DNA of 64,000 bases, taken from NCBI RefSeq assembly GCF_023571765.1, contig NZ_JAMJXC010000005.1:62001-126000 (forward strand). Direction: 5' to 3'. Below, piece after piece: positions 41,295 through 49,819 of the stretch. The DNA comes from Xanthobacter aminoxidans (lineage in GTDB: Bacteria > Pseudomonadota > Alphaproteobacteria > Rhizobiales > Xanthobacteraceae). Numbering within the stretch: position 1 is the stretch's first letter; every line of letters begins with the position of its first letter. Under the pieces are notes generated by a model. It searched no databases. It saw nothing but the letters and a program-made list of their open reading frames with translations, and was not told where the DNA came from. A program made the position numbers and the translations under genes.

Positions 41295-42134
41295 TCACAG
41301 GAGGGCGAGGGGGCGGACCGGCGAGCCCGTGGCGCCGGTGATCCGCAGCGGCTGGGCGACGAAGGCGAAGGAGCCCTGACCCGCCGCGCCCAGCTCGTCG
41401 AGGGTGAGGTTCTCGATGATGTGGATGCCGTTCTGGGCGATGAGGATCATGTGCACCTCCAACGTGATGTTGTGGTGGTTCATCACCTCGAACGCCGACG
41501 TGTCGGAGCCCACGGAGAACGGTTTGCGCGCCGCAAGCCAGCGCCCGCCCTCGACGCCCGGTCCCGGCGCGCCGGCGGAATCGAGGCCGAGATATTTCGG
41601 CGAATCTTGCCAGTAGGCCGCCCAGCCGGTGCGCACCAGCACCACGTCGCCCGCGCCCACACGGGAGCCGGATGCGGCCTCGGCCGCCTCCAGCTCCGCC
41701 ACGGTGATCTCGTGGGCGGGATCGAGCGCCTCGACACCAAGCGCGCGCGCCACGTCGAGCAGCACGCCGCGCCGGAAGATGGGGGCGATGGTCTCCGCCC
41801 CGTGCACCTTGAACAGGCCGGTGCCCTGCTGCTCCTTGCCCGCATCATACTTGCCATAGAGCGCGCCATGCTCGGAGACGTGGCACAGGGCATCGATGTG
41901 GGTGGACGAGTGGGTGCTCGTCACCATCAGCTCGTTGGACGAGGAGTGGCCGCAGGAGCGCAGCACGTCGCCGTGCCGGTTGTTGAGGGTGATGTGGAAG
42001 GGGGGATGCGCCGGGTGGATGGGCATTCCCTTCTGCATGGGGTGGCTGAGGTCGATGCTGCGGGCAGCCTCGGCGGCCTTCAGCCAGTCCTCGAAATCGA
42101 AGCTGCGGGACGGCGCGGAAGTGACGGCATTCAT
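41295..42134 (-). CDS. Cyclase-family metal hydrolase, second copy
   Basis: 279 residues from the ATG at 42134, which overlaps the stop of the MFS gene (ATGA). Metal motif in VTSTHSSTHIDALCH (HxSTHxDxxxH, near residue 74-85). It is longer and divergent from the cyclase at 37375, so it is not a recent duplicate. Probably opens a cyclic amide or lactone, or hydrolyses a formamide, early in the path that ends with HpaH and HpaI. Confidence 0.85.
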   Translation of the reverse strand: MNAVTSAPSRSFDFEDWLKAAEAARSIDLSHPMQKGMPIHPAHPPFHITLNNRHGDVLRSCGHSSSNELMVTSTHSSTHIDALCHVSEHGALYGKYDAGKEQQGTGLFKVHGAETIAPIFRRGVLLDVARALGVEALDPAHEITVAELEAAEAASGSRVGAGDVVLVRTGWAAYWQDSPKYLGLDSAGAPGPGVEGGRWLAARKPFSVGSDTSAFEVMNHHNITLEVHMILIAQNGIHIIENLTLDELGAAGQGSFAFVAQPLRITGATGSPVRPLALL

Positions 42135-43390
42135 TGGAGCTTGGCTCCCTTCGTCTCGGGCAGGAAGATGAGGACGATGAGGCCGGCGAGCAGGAAGAAG
42201 CCGGCCGTGAAGGCGAGGGCACCGGAGAGGCCGTAGCTTGTCGCAAGGAAGCCCACCATCATGGGGGCGAGGGCGCTCACCGCGCGGCCCGCGTTGTAGA
42301 TGAAGCCCTGCGCCGTGGCCCGCACGTTGGTGGGGAACATCTCGGCGAAGGTGGGGGCGAAGCCGGAATAGAAGCCGGTGCCGAAGAAGGCGACGATAGG
42401 GCCGAAGGCCAGCAGCGCCGTGGGCGTGGAGATCATCGTGTAGACCGGCACCGCGATAGCCGACAGCACGAAGTAGACGATGAACGCCACCTTGCGGCCC
42501 AGCGAATCCGCCACGTAGCCGAAGGAGATGAAGCCGAGCGCCGCGCCCACCTGCATCACCACGATCCAGGTGGTGGACTTCACGAGATCGAGGCCGGGAC
42601 CGCCATTGGCCACGGGGGTCGCGAGCCAGGTGGGAATCCAGGTGAACAGACCCCAGTAGCCGCACATGGCCGCCGCGGTGAAGGCGAAGCACACCAGCGT
42701 GCTGCGTCCATGCTCGCCGCTCAGCATCCGCACGGTTTCCATGAAGGTCAGGCGGCGGGTCTGCTGCTTCCAGATCTCCGGCTCCGGCGTGTGGCGGCGG
42801 ATCCAGAAGGCGAGCATCGCCGGGGCGATGCCGAAGAAGAACACGCCGCGCCAGCCGATCACCGGCAGCAGCACCGCCGCGACGATGGCCGCCAGCGCAT
42901 AGCCCGAGGCAAACGCGCTCTGCACCCAGGCCATCACCTTGCCGCGGTGCTGGGCGGGCCAGGTCTCGGTGATGAGGGCCGCGCCGGCCGACCACTCGCC
43001 GCCGACACCGAGGCCGACGACAACGCGGAACAGCAGCAACTGCGCGATGCTCTGGGAGAAGCCGCACAGCAGGGTGCCCACCGAGTAGCACAGGATGGAG
43101 AGCACCATGGACCGGGTGCGGCCGATGCGGTCGGCCAGGAAGCCGAAGACGAGGCCGCCGAAGGCGGTGGCCACGAGGCTCGCGGAGGCGATCATGCCGG
43201 CGGTGGACCGCTCCATGCCGAGGTCCGCGCTGATGTGGCTGATCAGCATCGCGAACAGCAGCAGGTCCATGATGTCGAGGGCCCAGCCGAGATAGGCGGA
43301 CCAGAACGACTGCCATTGGGCCTTGGTGGCGCCCACATACCAGCGCGCGCCGGCGGCCGCAGGGCGGCTGCCAGAGACATCGAGGCTCAT
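42131..43390 (-). CDS. MFS transporter, aromatic/dicarboxylic acid:H+ symporter type
   Basis: 419 residues from the ATG at 43390 with GTGGAGG upstream; a longer frame to 43519 is not family-like. Twelve hydrophobic helices, with GFLADRIGRTRSM between helices 2 and 3 and a second repeat motif SFGYVADSLGRK between 8 and 9. First gene of the minus-strand run MFS, cyclase, hpaH, hpaI. Imports the substrate of that path. Divergent from the GcvA-like LysR gene. Confidence 0.88.
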   Translation of the reverse strand: MSLDVSGSRPAAAGARWYVGATKAQWQSFWSAYLGWALDIMDLLLFAMLISHISADLGMERSTAGMIASASLVATAFGGLVFGFLADRIGRTRSMVLSILCYSVGTLLCGFSQSIAQLLLFRVVVGLGVGGEWSAGAALITETWPAQHRGKVMAWVQSAFASGYALAAIVAAVLLPVIGWRGVFFFGIAPAMLAFWIRRHTPEPEIWKQQTRRLTFMETVRMLSGEHGRSTLVCFAFTAAAMCGYWGLFTWIPTWLATPVANGGPGLDLVKSTTWIVVMQVGAALGFISFGYVADSLGRKVAFIVYFVLSAIAVPVYTMISTPTALLAFGPIVAFFGTGFYSGFAPTFAEMFPTNVRATAQGFIYNAGRAVSALAPMMVGFLATSYGLSGALAFTAGFFLLAGLIVLIFLPETKGAKLQ

Positions 43391-43509
43391 CGGTATTCCT
43401 CCACGATTATTGCTTGCCGCGCCTTTTGCGCGGGCCTTTCCGCCTCGGCCACGAAATGCCTTGGCGAACAGGGCTTTGGACCTTGATAGGAATGGCGGGT
43501 GCGCGCCGC

Positions 43510-43526
43510 AATTGGTCAATTTTCAA
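43510..43526. promoter_or_regulatory. Candidate LysR box between MFS and LysR genes
   Basis: AATTG-GT-CAATT (43510-43521) is a perfect dyad, and TTG-N9-CAA (43512-43526) overlaps it with T-N11-A spacing. It lies 120 bases from the MFS start and 84 from the LysR start, central in the divergent gap. Confidence 0.45.
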
Positions 43527-43609
43527 GCGGGATGTGAGCGGAATTGACATGCGGGCGGCGGGGCCCCATGCCTCAAGGGCATTTGTCCGTGGCCGCGTGT
43601 GAAATTGGA

Positions 43610-44506
43610 ATGTCTCAACTCTATCGCTCCCTGCCGTCGCTCCAGACGCTGCGCTGCTTCGAGGCGGCGGCGCGCCTTGGCAGCTTCACGTCGGCGGCCG
43701 AGGAGATGTGCATCACCCACAGCGCCGTGAGCCACCAGATCCGCGCCATGGAGGAGGCCGTTGGCCAGCCGCTGTTCACACGGCAGGGCAACCGCATGGC
43801 GCTCACCGTGGTCGGCCGGAGCCTCGCGGCAGAGACGAGGCGTGCGCTCGACTATCTCAGCCAGGCCTATGCGGTGGCCCACGCCCAGGCGGTGCCGCGG
43901 CCGCAGATGCTGAACCTGTCGCTCCAGGTGGCGCTGGCGGAGCATTTCCTGCTGCCGCGCCTCAATGAGTTCAAGCAGGTGCTCGGCCCCGTCGTGCTGC
44001 GCATGACGAGCCTCGCGGACCTTGAGGAAAAGTGCCCGGATGACACCGACATCGCGCTGGTCTACGGCACCGGCGACGTGCCCGGCATGATCGTGGAGAA
44101 GATCGCGGACGAGGAGGTGTTTCCGGTCTGCAGCCCCGCCTTCCTCGCGCGCTATCCGGACCTGTCGCTGGAGCGCATGCCCGAGGTGCCGCTGCTGCTG
44201 CATTCCCAGGTGACGTGGAACCTGTGGCTGGAAAAGGCGGACCTGCCCATCGTCTACCCCACCCAGTCCACGCTTCTGGACGACATCGCCCTCACCATCC
44301 GCGGCGCGCTGGCCGGGCAGGGCATCGCCATGGCGCGCTCCCTCGTGGTGCGGGACTATCTCAGGACCGGCGAACTCGTGCGCCTGTTCGACCTCTCGGT
44401 GCCCGGCATCTTCTCCTATCACCTCGCCTGCCGCAGCCAGGACGTGCGCACGCACTATGCGCCGCAGATCGACTGGATCGTCCGCGCCATGCGCGCGCTG
44501 CGATAG
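43610..44506 (+). CDS. LysR-family regulator, GcvA-like
   Basis: 298 residues from the ATG at 43610; further upstream codons are open but not family-like. wHTH with LQTLRCFEAAARLGSFTSAA and THSAVSHQIRAMEEAVGQPLF, as in GcvA. Divergent from the MFS-cyclase-hpaH-hpaI operon, with a LysR-box dyad between, so it is the likely regulator of that operon. Confidence 0.9.
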   Translation: MSQLYRSLPSLQTLRCFEAAARLGSFTSAAEEMCITHSAVSHQIRAMEEAVGQPLFTRQGNRMALTVVGRSLAAETRRALDYLSQAYAVAHAQAVPRPQMLNLSLQVALAEHFLLPRLNEFKQVLGPVVLRMTSLADLEEKCPDDTDIALVYGTGDVPGMIVEKIADEEVFPVCSPAFLARYPDLSLERMPEVPLLLHSQVTWNLWLEKADLPIVYPTQSTLLDDIALTIRGALAGQGIAMARSLVVRDYLRTGELVRLFDLSVPGIFSYHLACRSQDVRTHYAPQIDWIVRAMRALR

Positions 44507-44541
44507 GCGCGCGGCGACGGAGCGGGCGACGCCGGCCGCTG

Positions 44542-45477
44542 TCAGGCCGTAGCGCGGGCGCCCCCCGCCTGGTGGCCCAATCCCAGCTCTTTCCGCAGTT
44601 GCTGCAGCGCGCGGGATGCGGCGACCGTCAGCAAGCTGTTGGTCCGGCAATAGATCGAGAAGCTCCGGCTCGATTGCATCTGCGCCTGTCTCACATCCAG
44701 CGCGACGAGAGGCGAAGCGACCCCCTCAAACAGCATCGGTGGTAGCCAGGTCAAAAAGCCGGCCCGCTCCACCAGGGCCTTCATGACCAGCAGGGATTGC
44801 GTCTCGACGCGAACCTCGGGGGCGGGAACGCCGTTGCGGGCGAACACCTCGCTGACTTGGGAGCGCACCGAAGTGCCTTCGGGCGGAAGCACCCAATTTG
44901 CCTCCCGGATATCCTCCAGCGACAGGTTGGCGCGCGATGCGAGCGCGTGCCCCCTGCCGGAGACGAAGCAGCAGCCCTCGTGCGAGGGGCCGCGGACAAG
45001 ACACTGAATGTCCTGTCCCTCCGGCAAATGGAAGGCCACCGCCAGATCCAGCTCGCCGTGCACGAGGCGCACGGCCAATTCGTCTTCGAGCCCGACGACG
45101 ATGGAGAACACCGTCTCCGGAAATGCGGTCCCCATGCGCATGATCGACGGCGGAAGAAGGACTTCGGCTGCGCTGGACACAACCCCGAGCCGGACGCTGC
45201 CCTGCCCGATACCCCGCAGCGCACGGATCTCCGAGAGCGTGGTCTGGGTCTCGCTTTCAAGGATGCGCGCGCGGCGCAGCAGCACTTCGCCGTAGGCGGT
45301 CAGCGTCATACCGGTCGGCTGGCGCTCGAACAGTGGCGCGCCCACCTGGGCCTCCAGGCGCTTGATCGTGCGGGTCAGGGCGGGCTGGGTCAGGTTGAGC
45401 ACCTGAGCCGCGCGGCTGAGAGAGCCCTGCTCGGCGACCGCGAGGAACGCCGTGACCAATCTCGAATCCAGGGGCAT
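44542..45477 (-). CDS. LysR-family transcriptional regulator
   Basis: 311 residues. wHTH DSRLVTAFLAVAEQGSLSRAA and TQPALTRTIKRLEAQVGAPLF, effector domain to residue 300. Divergent from the class II aldolase gene (gap 112 bases) and convergent with the GcvA-like gene. Probable regulator of the aldolase and MFS genes. Confidence 0.92.
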   Translation of the reverse strand: MPLDSRLVTAFLAVAEQGSLSRAAQVLNLTQPALTRTIKRLEAQVGAPLFERQPTGMTLTAYGEVLLRRARILESETQTTLSEIRALRGIGQGSVRLGVVSSAAEVLLPPSIMRMGTAFPETVFSIVVGLEDELAVRLVHGELDLAVAFHLPEGQDIQCLVRGPSHEGCCFVSGRGHALASRANLSLEDIREANWVLPPEGTSVRSQVSEVFARNGVPAPEVRVETQSLLVMKALVERAGFLTWLPPMLFEGVASPLVALDVRQAQMQSSRSFSIYCRTNSLLTVAASRALQQLRKELGLGHQAGGARATA

Positions 45478-45589
45478 GATTTTTGGTTATGTCCTTAGCT
45501 CACACGGCATTGGATTTCGCAGGACGGCTGCTGCAGCTTCACCCCCGCCCAAACATGGCTGAAAGAGATGATAGGGAGCATCCTGGGTG

Positions 45590-46375
45590 ATGAACAACGA
45601 TAAAATGCAGCAGTCACTGCTGCGTCGCGCCACCTTGCGCCACCGGGTCAGCGATGGGGAATGGGCGGCGCGCGTCGAGCTTGCCGCATGCTACCATCTG
45701 TGCGCCCACTACGGGATGACCGATATGATCTACAATCATATCTCCCTGCGCATCCCCGGCGAGAACGAGCATTTCCTCATCAATGCCTTCGGCCTGCTCT
45801 ATGAGGAGGTGAATGCATCGAACCTGGTGAAGGTGGATATCGACGGCAACCAACTGGATGACGACCCGCTGGATGTCAGCCCCGCCGGCTTCGTCATCCA
45901 CTCGGCCATACACCGCGCGCGACCGGACGCACGATGCATCTTCCACACGCACACGGCCGCCGGCGTCGCCGTCTCCGCGCGGAAGGAGGGGCTGCTGCCC
46001 ATCTCTCAGCACGCCCTGCGCTTCTTCGAGCGGATCGGCTATCATCCGTTCGAAGGCATCGCCCTCGATCTCGACGAGCAGACGCGTCTCGTGCGCGATA
46101 TCGGCTCGCACAACGCACTCATTCTTGAAAATCACGGGCTTCTGACGTGCGGAAAGACGGTCCGGGACGCGTTCGAGCTCATGTATTACCTGGAGACGGC
46201 CTGCAAGATCCAGGTGGCCGCCCAGTCTGCCGGCTCGTCCCTCATCTTCCCGTCCGAGGCCGTCGCCCGGCGGACGGCGAAGCAGTTCGAGGATATCGAC
46301 CCCTTCATCGACGAGCGCGACTGGAAAGCTCTGCTGCGCCTGCTGGAGCGCCGGCAGTCGAGATACGCGGCGTGA
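45590..46375 (+). CDS. Class II aldolase/adducin-family protein
   Basis: 261 residues from the ATG at 45590 (a GTG one codon earlier is possible). Zinc-site histidines in FHTHTAAGV and in LENHGLLTCG; catalytic Glu position precedes. The family includes L-fuculose-1-phosphate aldolase and also decarboxylases and 3-oxo-tetronate phosphate enzymes. No kinase or sugar enzyme is nearby; the other neighbour is an ACS-type MFS carrier, so it may act on an imported organic acid. Confidence 0.82.
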   Translation: MNNDKMQQSLLRRATLRHRVSDGEWAARVELAACYHLCAHYGMTDMIYNHISLRIPGENEHFLINAFGLLYEEVNASNLVKVDIDGNQLDDDPLDVSPAGFVIHSAIHRARPDARCIFHTHTAAGVAVSARKEGLLPISQHALRFFERIGYHPFEGIALDLDEQTRLVRDIGSHNALILENHGLLTCGKTVRDAFELMYYLETACKIQVAAQSAGSSLIFPSEAVARRTAKQFEDIDPFIDERDWKALLRLLERRQSRYAA

Positions 46376-46413
46376 CGTGCAAACAACGATAATATGAATT
46401 CGGGGGAAGCCAC

Positions 46414-47724
46414 ATGAGCTCCGATACAACAGCAATCGCCAGCGCGGGCGCCAGTGACGAGGACGGGAGCCTGTTCGCAAGAATAAGCTGGAAATTCATC
46501 CCGTTCATCATGCTGTGCTACCTGTTCGCCTATATCGACCGGGTGAACGTGTCGTTCGCGAAGATATCCATGGCGAAGGACCTGCAATTCAGCGACTCCG
46601 TGTACGGGTTCGGCGCAAGTATTTTCTTTATCGGATACTTCTTCCTCGAGGTGCCGAGCAACCTCATCCTCGATCGCGTCGGCGCCCGGCTCTGGCTGGC
46701 GCGCATCATGATCAGCTGGGGCGCCATCAGCTGTGCGACACTTTTCGTGCAGGGCGAGGTCTCATTCTACATCCTGCGTTTCCTGCTCGGGGTTGCGGAA
46801 GCCGGGTTCTTTCCGGGTATCATCTACTTCCTGACCACATGGTACCCGAGCAGGCTGCGCGGGCGCATCATGGCGGCCCTGATCTGCGCCATTCCCATCT
46901 CCGGCCTGATCGGCGGCCCGGTCTCCGGTTGGCTCCTCGATGCGCTGCATCAGGTCGGTGGGCTGAAGGGGTGGCAGTGGCTCTTCCTGGTCGAGGGCTT
47001 TCCGTCCATTCTCCTGGGAATTGCCTGCCTTTTCATCCTGCGCGACGGGCCTGATGATGCCGAATGGCTTTCGCCGGACGACCGGGGGCGGCTGAAGCAG
47101 ATCAAGGTGGAGGAAGCCCATGCGACCCCGGGCCATTCATTCCGCGACGCGCTGACGTCCCTGGCGCTGTGGAAGCTGACCTTCATCTACTTTTCGCTGG
47201 GCGCCGGCTTCCTCGGAATTGCATTCTGGATGCCCACCCTGCTCAAGGAGGCGGGAGCCGGGTCGAATACGATGATCGGCCTTCTGTCTGCCATTCCGCA
47301 CCTGTTCTCCATCGTTGTCATCATCGGTGCGGGGTGGTCTTCGGATCGCTTTCGCGAGCGGCGCCTGCACCTCGTCGTGCCCATCCTCGTCGGAGCCCTG
47401 GGCATCGTGATCGCCGTCAAGTCCAGCGGCGATCTCACCACGGTGCTGATCGGGCTGACGATGGGTGTGGCGGGAATAAGCTCGGCCATCGCCACGTTCT
47501 GGACGCTGCCGGGCCTTGTCCTCGGCGCCCCAGCATTGGCGGGCGGCCTCGCGCTCATCAATTCCGCCCTCGCGCTGGGCGGGTTCGCCGCGCCTTTCGC
47601 GATCGGGTGGCTGCGCGATCACGTCGTTGATGGTGGCATGGTTGCCCTGCACACCCTGGCGGCAATTCTGGTGATCGGTGCGTTGATGGTCCTGACCTTC
47701 AGCGGCCGCGTCGTGAACCGCTAG
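46414..47724 (+). CDS. MFS transporter, anion:cation symporter family
   Basis: 436 residues, twelve helices. ACS-family features: YIDRVNVSFAKISMAKDL in helix 1 to loop 1 and RFLLGVAEAGFFPG in helix 4, typical of tartrate, phthalate and hydroxy-phenylacetate carriers. 38 bases after the aldolase gene and co-directional, so it likely imports the aldolase substrate or a precursor. A nested dyad begins at its stop. Confidence 0.9.
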   Translation: MSSDTTAIASAGASDEDGSLFARISWKFIPFIMLCYLFAYIDRVNVSFAKISMAKDLQFSDSVYGFGASIFFIGYFFLEVPSNLILDRVGARLWLARIMISWGAISCATLFVQGEVSFYILRFLLGVAEAGFFPGIIYFLTTWYPSRLRGRIMAALICAIPISGLIGGPVSGWLLDALHQVGGLKGWQWLFLVEGFPSILLGIACLFILRDGPDDAEWLSPDDRGRLKQIKVEEAHATPGHSFRDALTSLALWKLTFIYFSLGAGFLGIAFWMPTLLKEAGAGSNTMIGLLSAIPHLFSIVVIIGAGWSSDRFRERRLHLVVPILVGALGIVIAVKSSGDLTTVLIGLTMGVAGISSAIATFWTLPGLVLGAPALAGGLALINSALALGGFAAPFAIGWLRDHVVDGGMVALHTLAAILVIGALMVLTFSGRVVNR

Positions 47725-47790
47725 CTTTGGCGGGCGTGTCTCAGGGCTCGCACGGCCGTCCTGGCCAGGCGCGAGCCCTGAGCGCCAAAG
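47725..47790. terminator. Nested dyad between convergent genes
   Basis: Outer arms CTTTGGCG (47725-47732) and CGCCAAAG (47783-47790); inner arms CTCAGGGCTCGC (47740-47751) and GCGAGCCCTGAG (47771-47782). Both are perfect; a 7-base bulge lies on the left side only. Starts one base after the MFS stop and precedes the convergent flavin reductase stop at 47834. Confidence 0.55.
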
Positions 47791-47833
47791 GGACCTGAGA
47801 TTGTTGGCGCACGCCTGAACCCGCGGCGTGCGT

Positions 47834-48361
47834 TCACCGCCAAGACGGAGGGGCGCCATCCGCCGCCGCGAGCCGCCGATAGCTGCCGTCGAAATAGAGC
47901 AGCGGCTCGGCACCGCGGCAGCTGACGCCGACCACCTCGCCGACGAAGATGGTGTGCGTGCCGGCGTGGTGGCGCTCGCGCAGCCGGCACTCGATCACGG
48001 CCACCGCCTCGGCGAGGAGGGGACAGCCGGTCTCGCCCAGTCCATGCGCCACATCCTCGAATGGCCGGTCGAGCCGGCGGGCGAAGCGGCCCGCCAATTC
48101 CTGCTGGTGTGCGGCGAGAATGTTCACCGCGAAGGCGCCGCTGTCGGCGATCAGGCCGTGGGAGGTGGTCTCGCGGTTCACCACGGCGAGGATCTGCGGC
48201 GGGGCAGTGCTGACGCTGCACACCGCCGTCGCCGTCATGCCATTGAGCTGGTCGCCGCGGCGCGAGGTGATGACCGTGACGCTCGCCGCCAGCACGCGCA
48301 TGGCGGCCTTGAAGTCGGCCGCATCCACGGGCTGCGTCGCGAGGGGAGCGGCGCGGCTCAT
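47834..48361 (-). CDS. Flavin reductase (FMN reductase component)
   Basis: 175 residues from the ATG at 48361, sharing one base with the monooxygenase stop (TGATG). HpaC/NtaB-like flavin_reduct domain: FKAAMRVLAASVTVIT, GMTATAVCSVS, FAVNIL. It supplies reduced FMN to the flavin-dependent monooxygenase encoded immediately upstream. Confidence 0.9.
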   Translation of the reverse strand: MSRAAPLATQPVDAADFKAAMRVLAASVTVITSRRGDQLNGMTATAVCSVSTAPPQILAVVNRETTSHGLIADSGAFAVNILAAHQQELAGRFARRLDRPFEDVAHGLGETGCPLLAEAVAVIECRLRERHHAGTHTIFVGEVVGVSCRGAEPLLYFDGSYRRLAAADGAPPSWR

Positions 48362-49680
48362 CAGGCCGCCCCCTCTGCGAGGAGGTCGCGCAACTGGCCC
48401 CCGGCATATCCGCGCCGCAGGTAGCCGCGGGCCTGCAGGAGCGGCACGACCCCGCGCACGAAGTCCTCGAACGTGTCGGGCAGGAAGGCGGGCGACACCA
48501 CGAAGCCGTCCGCCGCCCCGCTGTCGATGATGGCGATGAGCTGGTCCGCCACCTCCGCTGCCGTGCCCACCGCGCGCGGGCACATGACGCCGCGCGCATA
48601 GACGCCGCCCGCCTCGGCGATGGTCATGCCGCCATCGGGCGTGATGCTGCGGAGCGCGGCGAGGTTGCCCTGACTGCCCGAGGCGGCGATCTCCTTCACC
48701 GTGGCCTCCATCGGCAGGCTGGAGAAGTCGGTGTTGGCGTGTGCCGCCAGTGTGGAGAGGCCGGCGACCGGATCAGCCAGGGAATCGTGCAGGGCCTCCT
48801 TCGCCTCCGCCTCGGCGCGGGTGGCGCCGATGAAGGGCATGATGGCCATCAGCACCTTGCTCGCCCCCGGCGGACGGCCCGCCGCTTCGAGCGCGCCCGC
48901 CACATCGGCCTTGAAGGCGCGCATCCGCTCCATATTGGGCTGGAGCGCGAAAATCACGTCGGACCAGCGCGCCGCGAACGCCTTGCCGCGCCCGGAGGAG
49001 CCCGCCTGCACGATCACCGGCCGGCCCTGCGGGCTGCGCGGGATGTTGAGCGGCCCGCGCGACTGGAACCACGGCCCGCGATGGTTCACGTAATGCACCT
49101 TGGCGGGATCGGCATAGATGCCCGCCGCCCGATCGAGGACGAGGGCATCTTCGTCCCAGCTGTCCCAGAGGCGGAAGGCGAGTTCCATGAACTCGTCGGC
49201 GCGGTCGTAGCGCTCGTCATGGCCGAGATGCGGCACGGTGCCGAAGTTCAGCGCCTCGCCGTCGTTCATGGAGGTGACAACGTTCCACGCCGCCCGTCCG
49301 CCGGAGATGTGGTCCAGCGTCGCGAACTCGCGGGCGATGTTGTAGGGCGCGTCATAGGTGGTGGAGCGTGTGGCGCCGAGGCCGATGTGGCGCGTCACCG
49401 CCGCCATGGCGCCGAGGATCGGCATGGGGTCCATGCGGGTCGCGTCCTGGTCGCCACGGGCGAGGCCGGCGGCATGGCTGTCGCCGTAGCGATCCGCGAT
49501 GGCGAGGCGGTCGGCGAAGAACAGGAAGTCGAAGCAGCCCTGTTCCAGCAGGCGGGCGATGCGCACGTAGTGGTCGAGGCTGAGGAACGGCGTCTCGTGC
49601 GCCGGATTGCGCCAGATGGCGTGGCTGTGCACCACCGGGCCGGCGATGAGGAAGCCGCACAGATGCATGTGTTTCGACAT
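48361..49680 (-). CDS. LLM-class flavin-dependent monooxygenase (NtaA/SnaA/DszA type)
   Basis: 439 residues. Bacterial-luciferase-like TIM barrel: FDFLFFADR, DPMPILGAMAAVTRHIGLGAT, SGGRAAWNVVTS and RPVIVQAGSSGRGKAFAARW are the NtaA/SnaA/DszA hallmarks. Uses FMNH2 from the coupled reductase to oxidise C-N or C-S bonds (nitrilotriacetate, dibenzothiophene sulfone and similar). The gene comes 139 bases after a binding-protein gene for a Liv-type importer, so that importer probably brings the substrate. Confidence 0.9.
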   Translation of the reverse strand: MSKHMHLCGFLIAGPVVHSHAIWRNPAHETPFLSLDHYVRIARLLEQGCFDFLFFADRLAIADRYGDSHAAGLARGDQDATRMDPMPILGAMAAVTRHIGLGATRSTTYDAPYNIAREFATLDHISGGRAAWNVVTSMNDGEALNFGTVPHLGHDERYDRADEFMELAFRLWDSWDEDALVLDRAAGIYADPAKVHYVNHRGPWFQSRGPLNIPRSPQGRPVIVQAGSSGRGKAFAARWSDVIFALQPNMERMRAFKADVAGALEAAGRPPGASKVLMAIMPFIGATRAEAEAKEALHDSLADPVAGLSTLAAHANTDFSSLPMEATVKEIAASGSQGNLAALRSITPDGGMTIAEAGGVYARGVMCPRAVGTAAEVADQLIAIIDSGAADGFVVSPAFLPDTFEDFVRGVVPLLQARGYLRRGYAGGQLRDLLAEGAA

Positions 49681-49782
49681 GGTAGATCCTCCCTGTCCCG
49701 ATCCTGGGCAAGGCTTTCCGGTTCACGCGCCGGATGCCCTGCGCATGCTGATGATGAGACCTTGGTGTTCTGACTGGATGGT

Positions 49783-49807
49783 CATCCCCCGGCCGGGCCG
49801 GGGGATG
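49783..49807 (-). terminator. Perfect 11-base-pair hairpin after the binding-protein gene
   Basis: CATCCCCCGGC-CGG-GCCGGGGGATG, 13 bases past the stop of the binding-protein gene ending at 49820. Very stable, no T run; probable transcript end or stabiliser before the monooxygenase gene. Confidence 0.55.
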
Positions 49808-49819
49808 GGAGCCTGGGCG

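Noticed and set aside
41295-43316. A 673-codon open frame on the minus strand
   Set aside because: Only its last 280 codons (from 42134) encode a protein of a known family, the cyclase. The rest is the out-of-frame shadow of the MFS gene.
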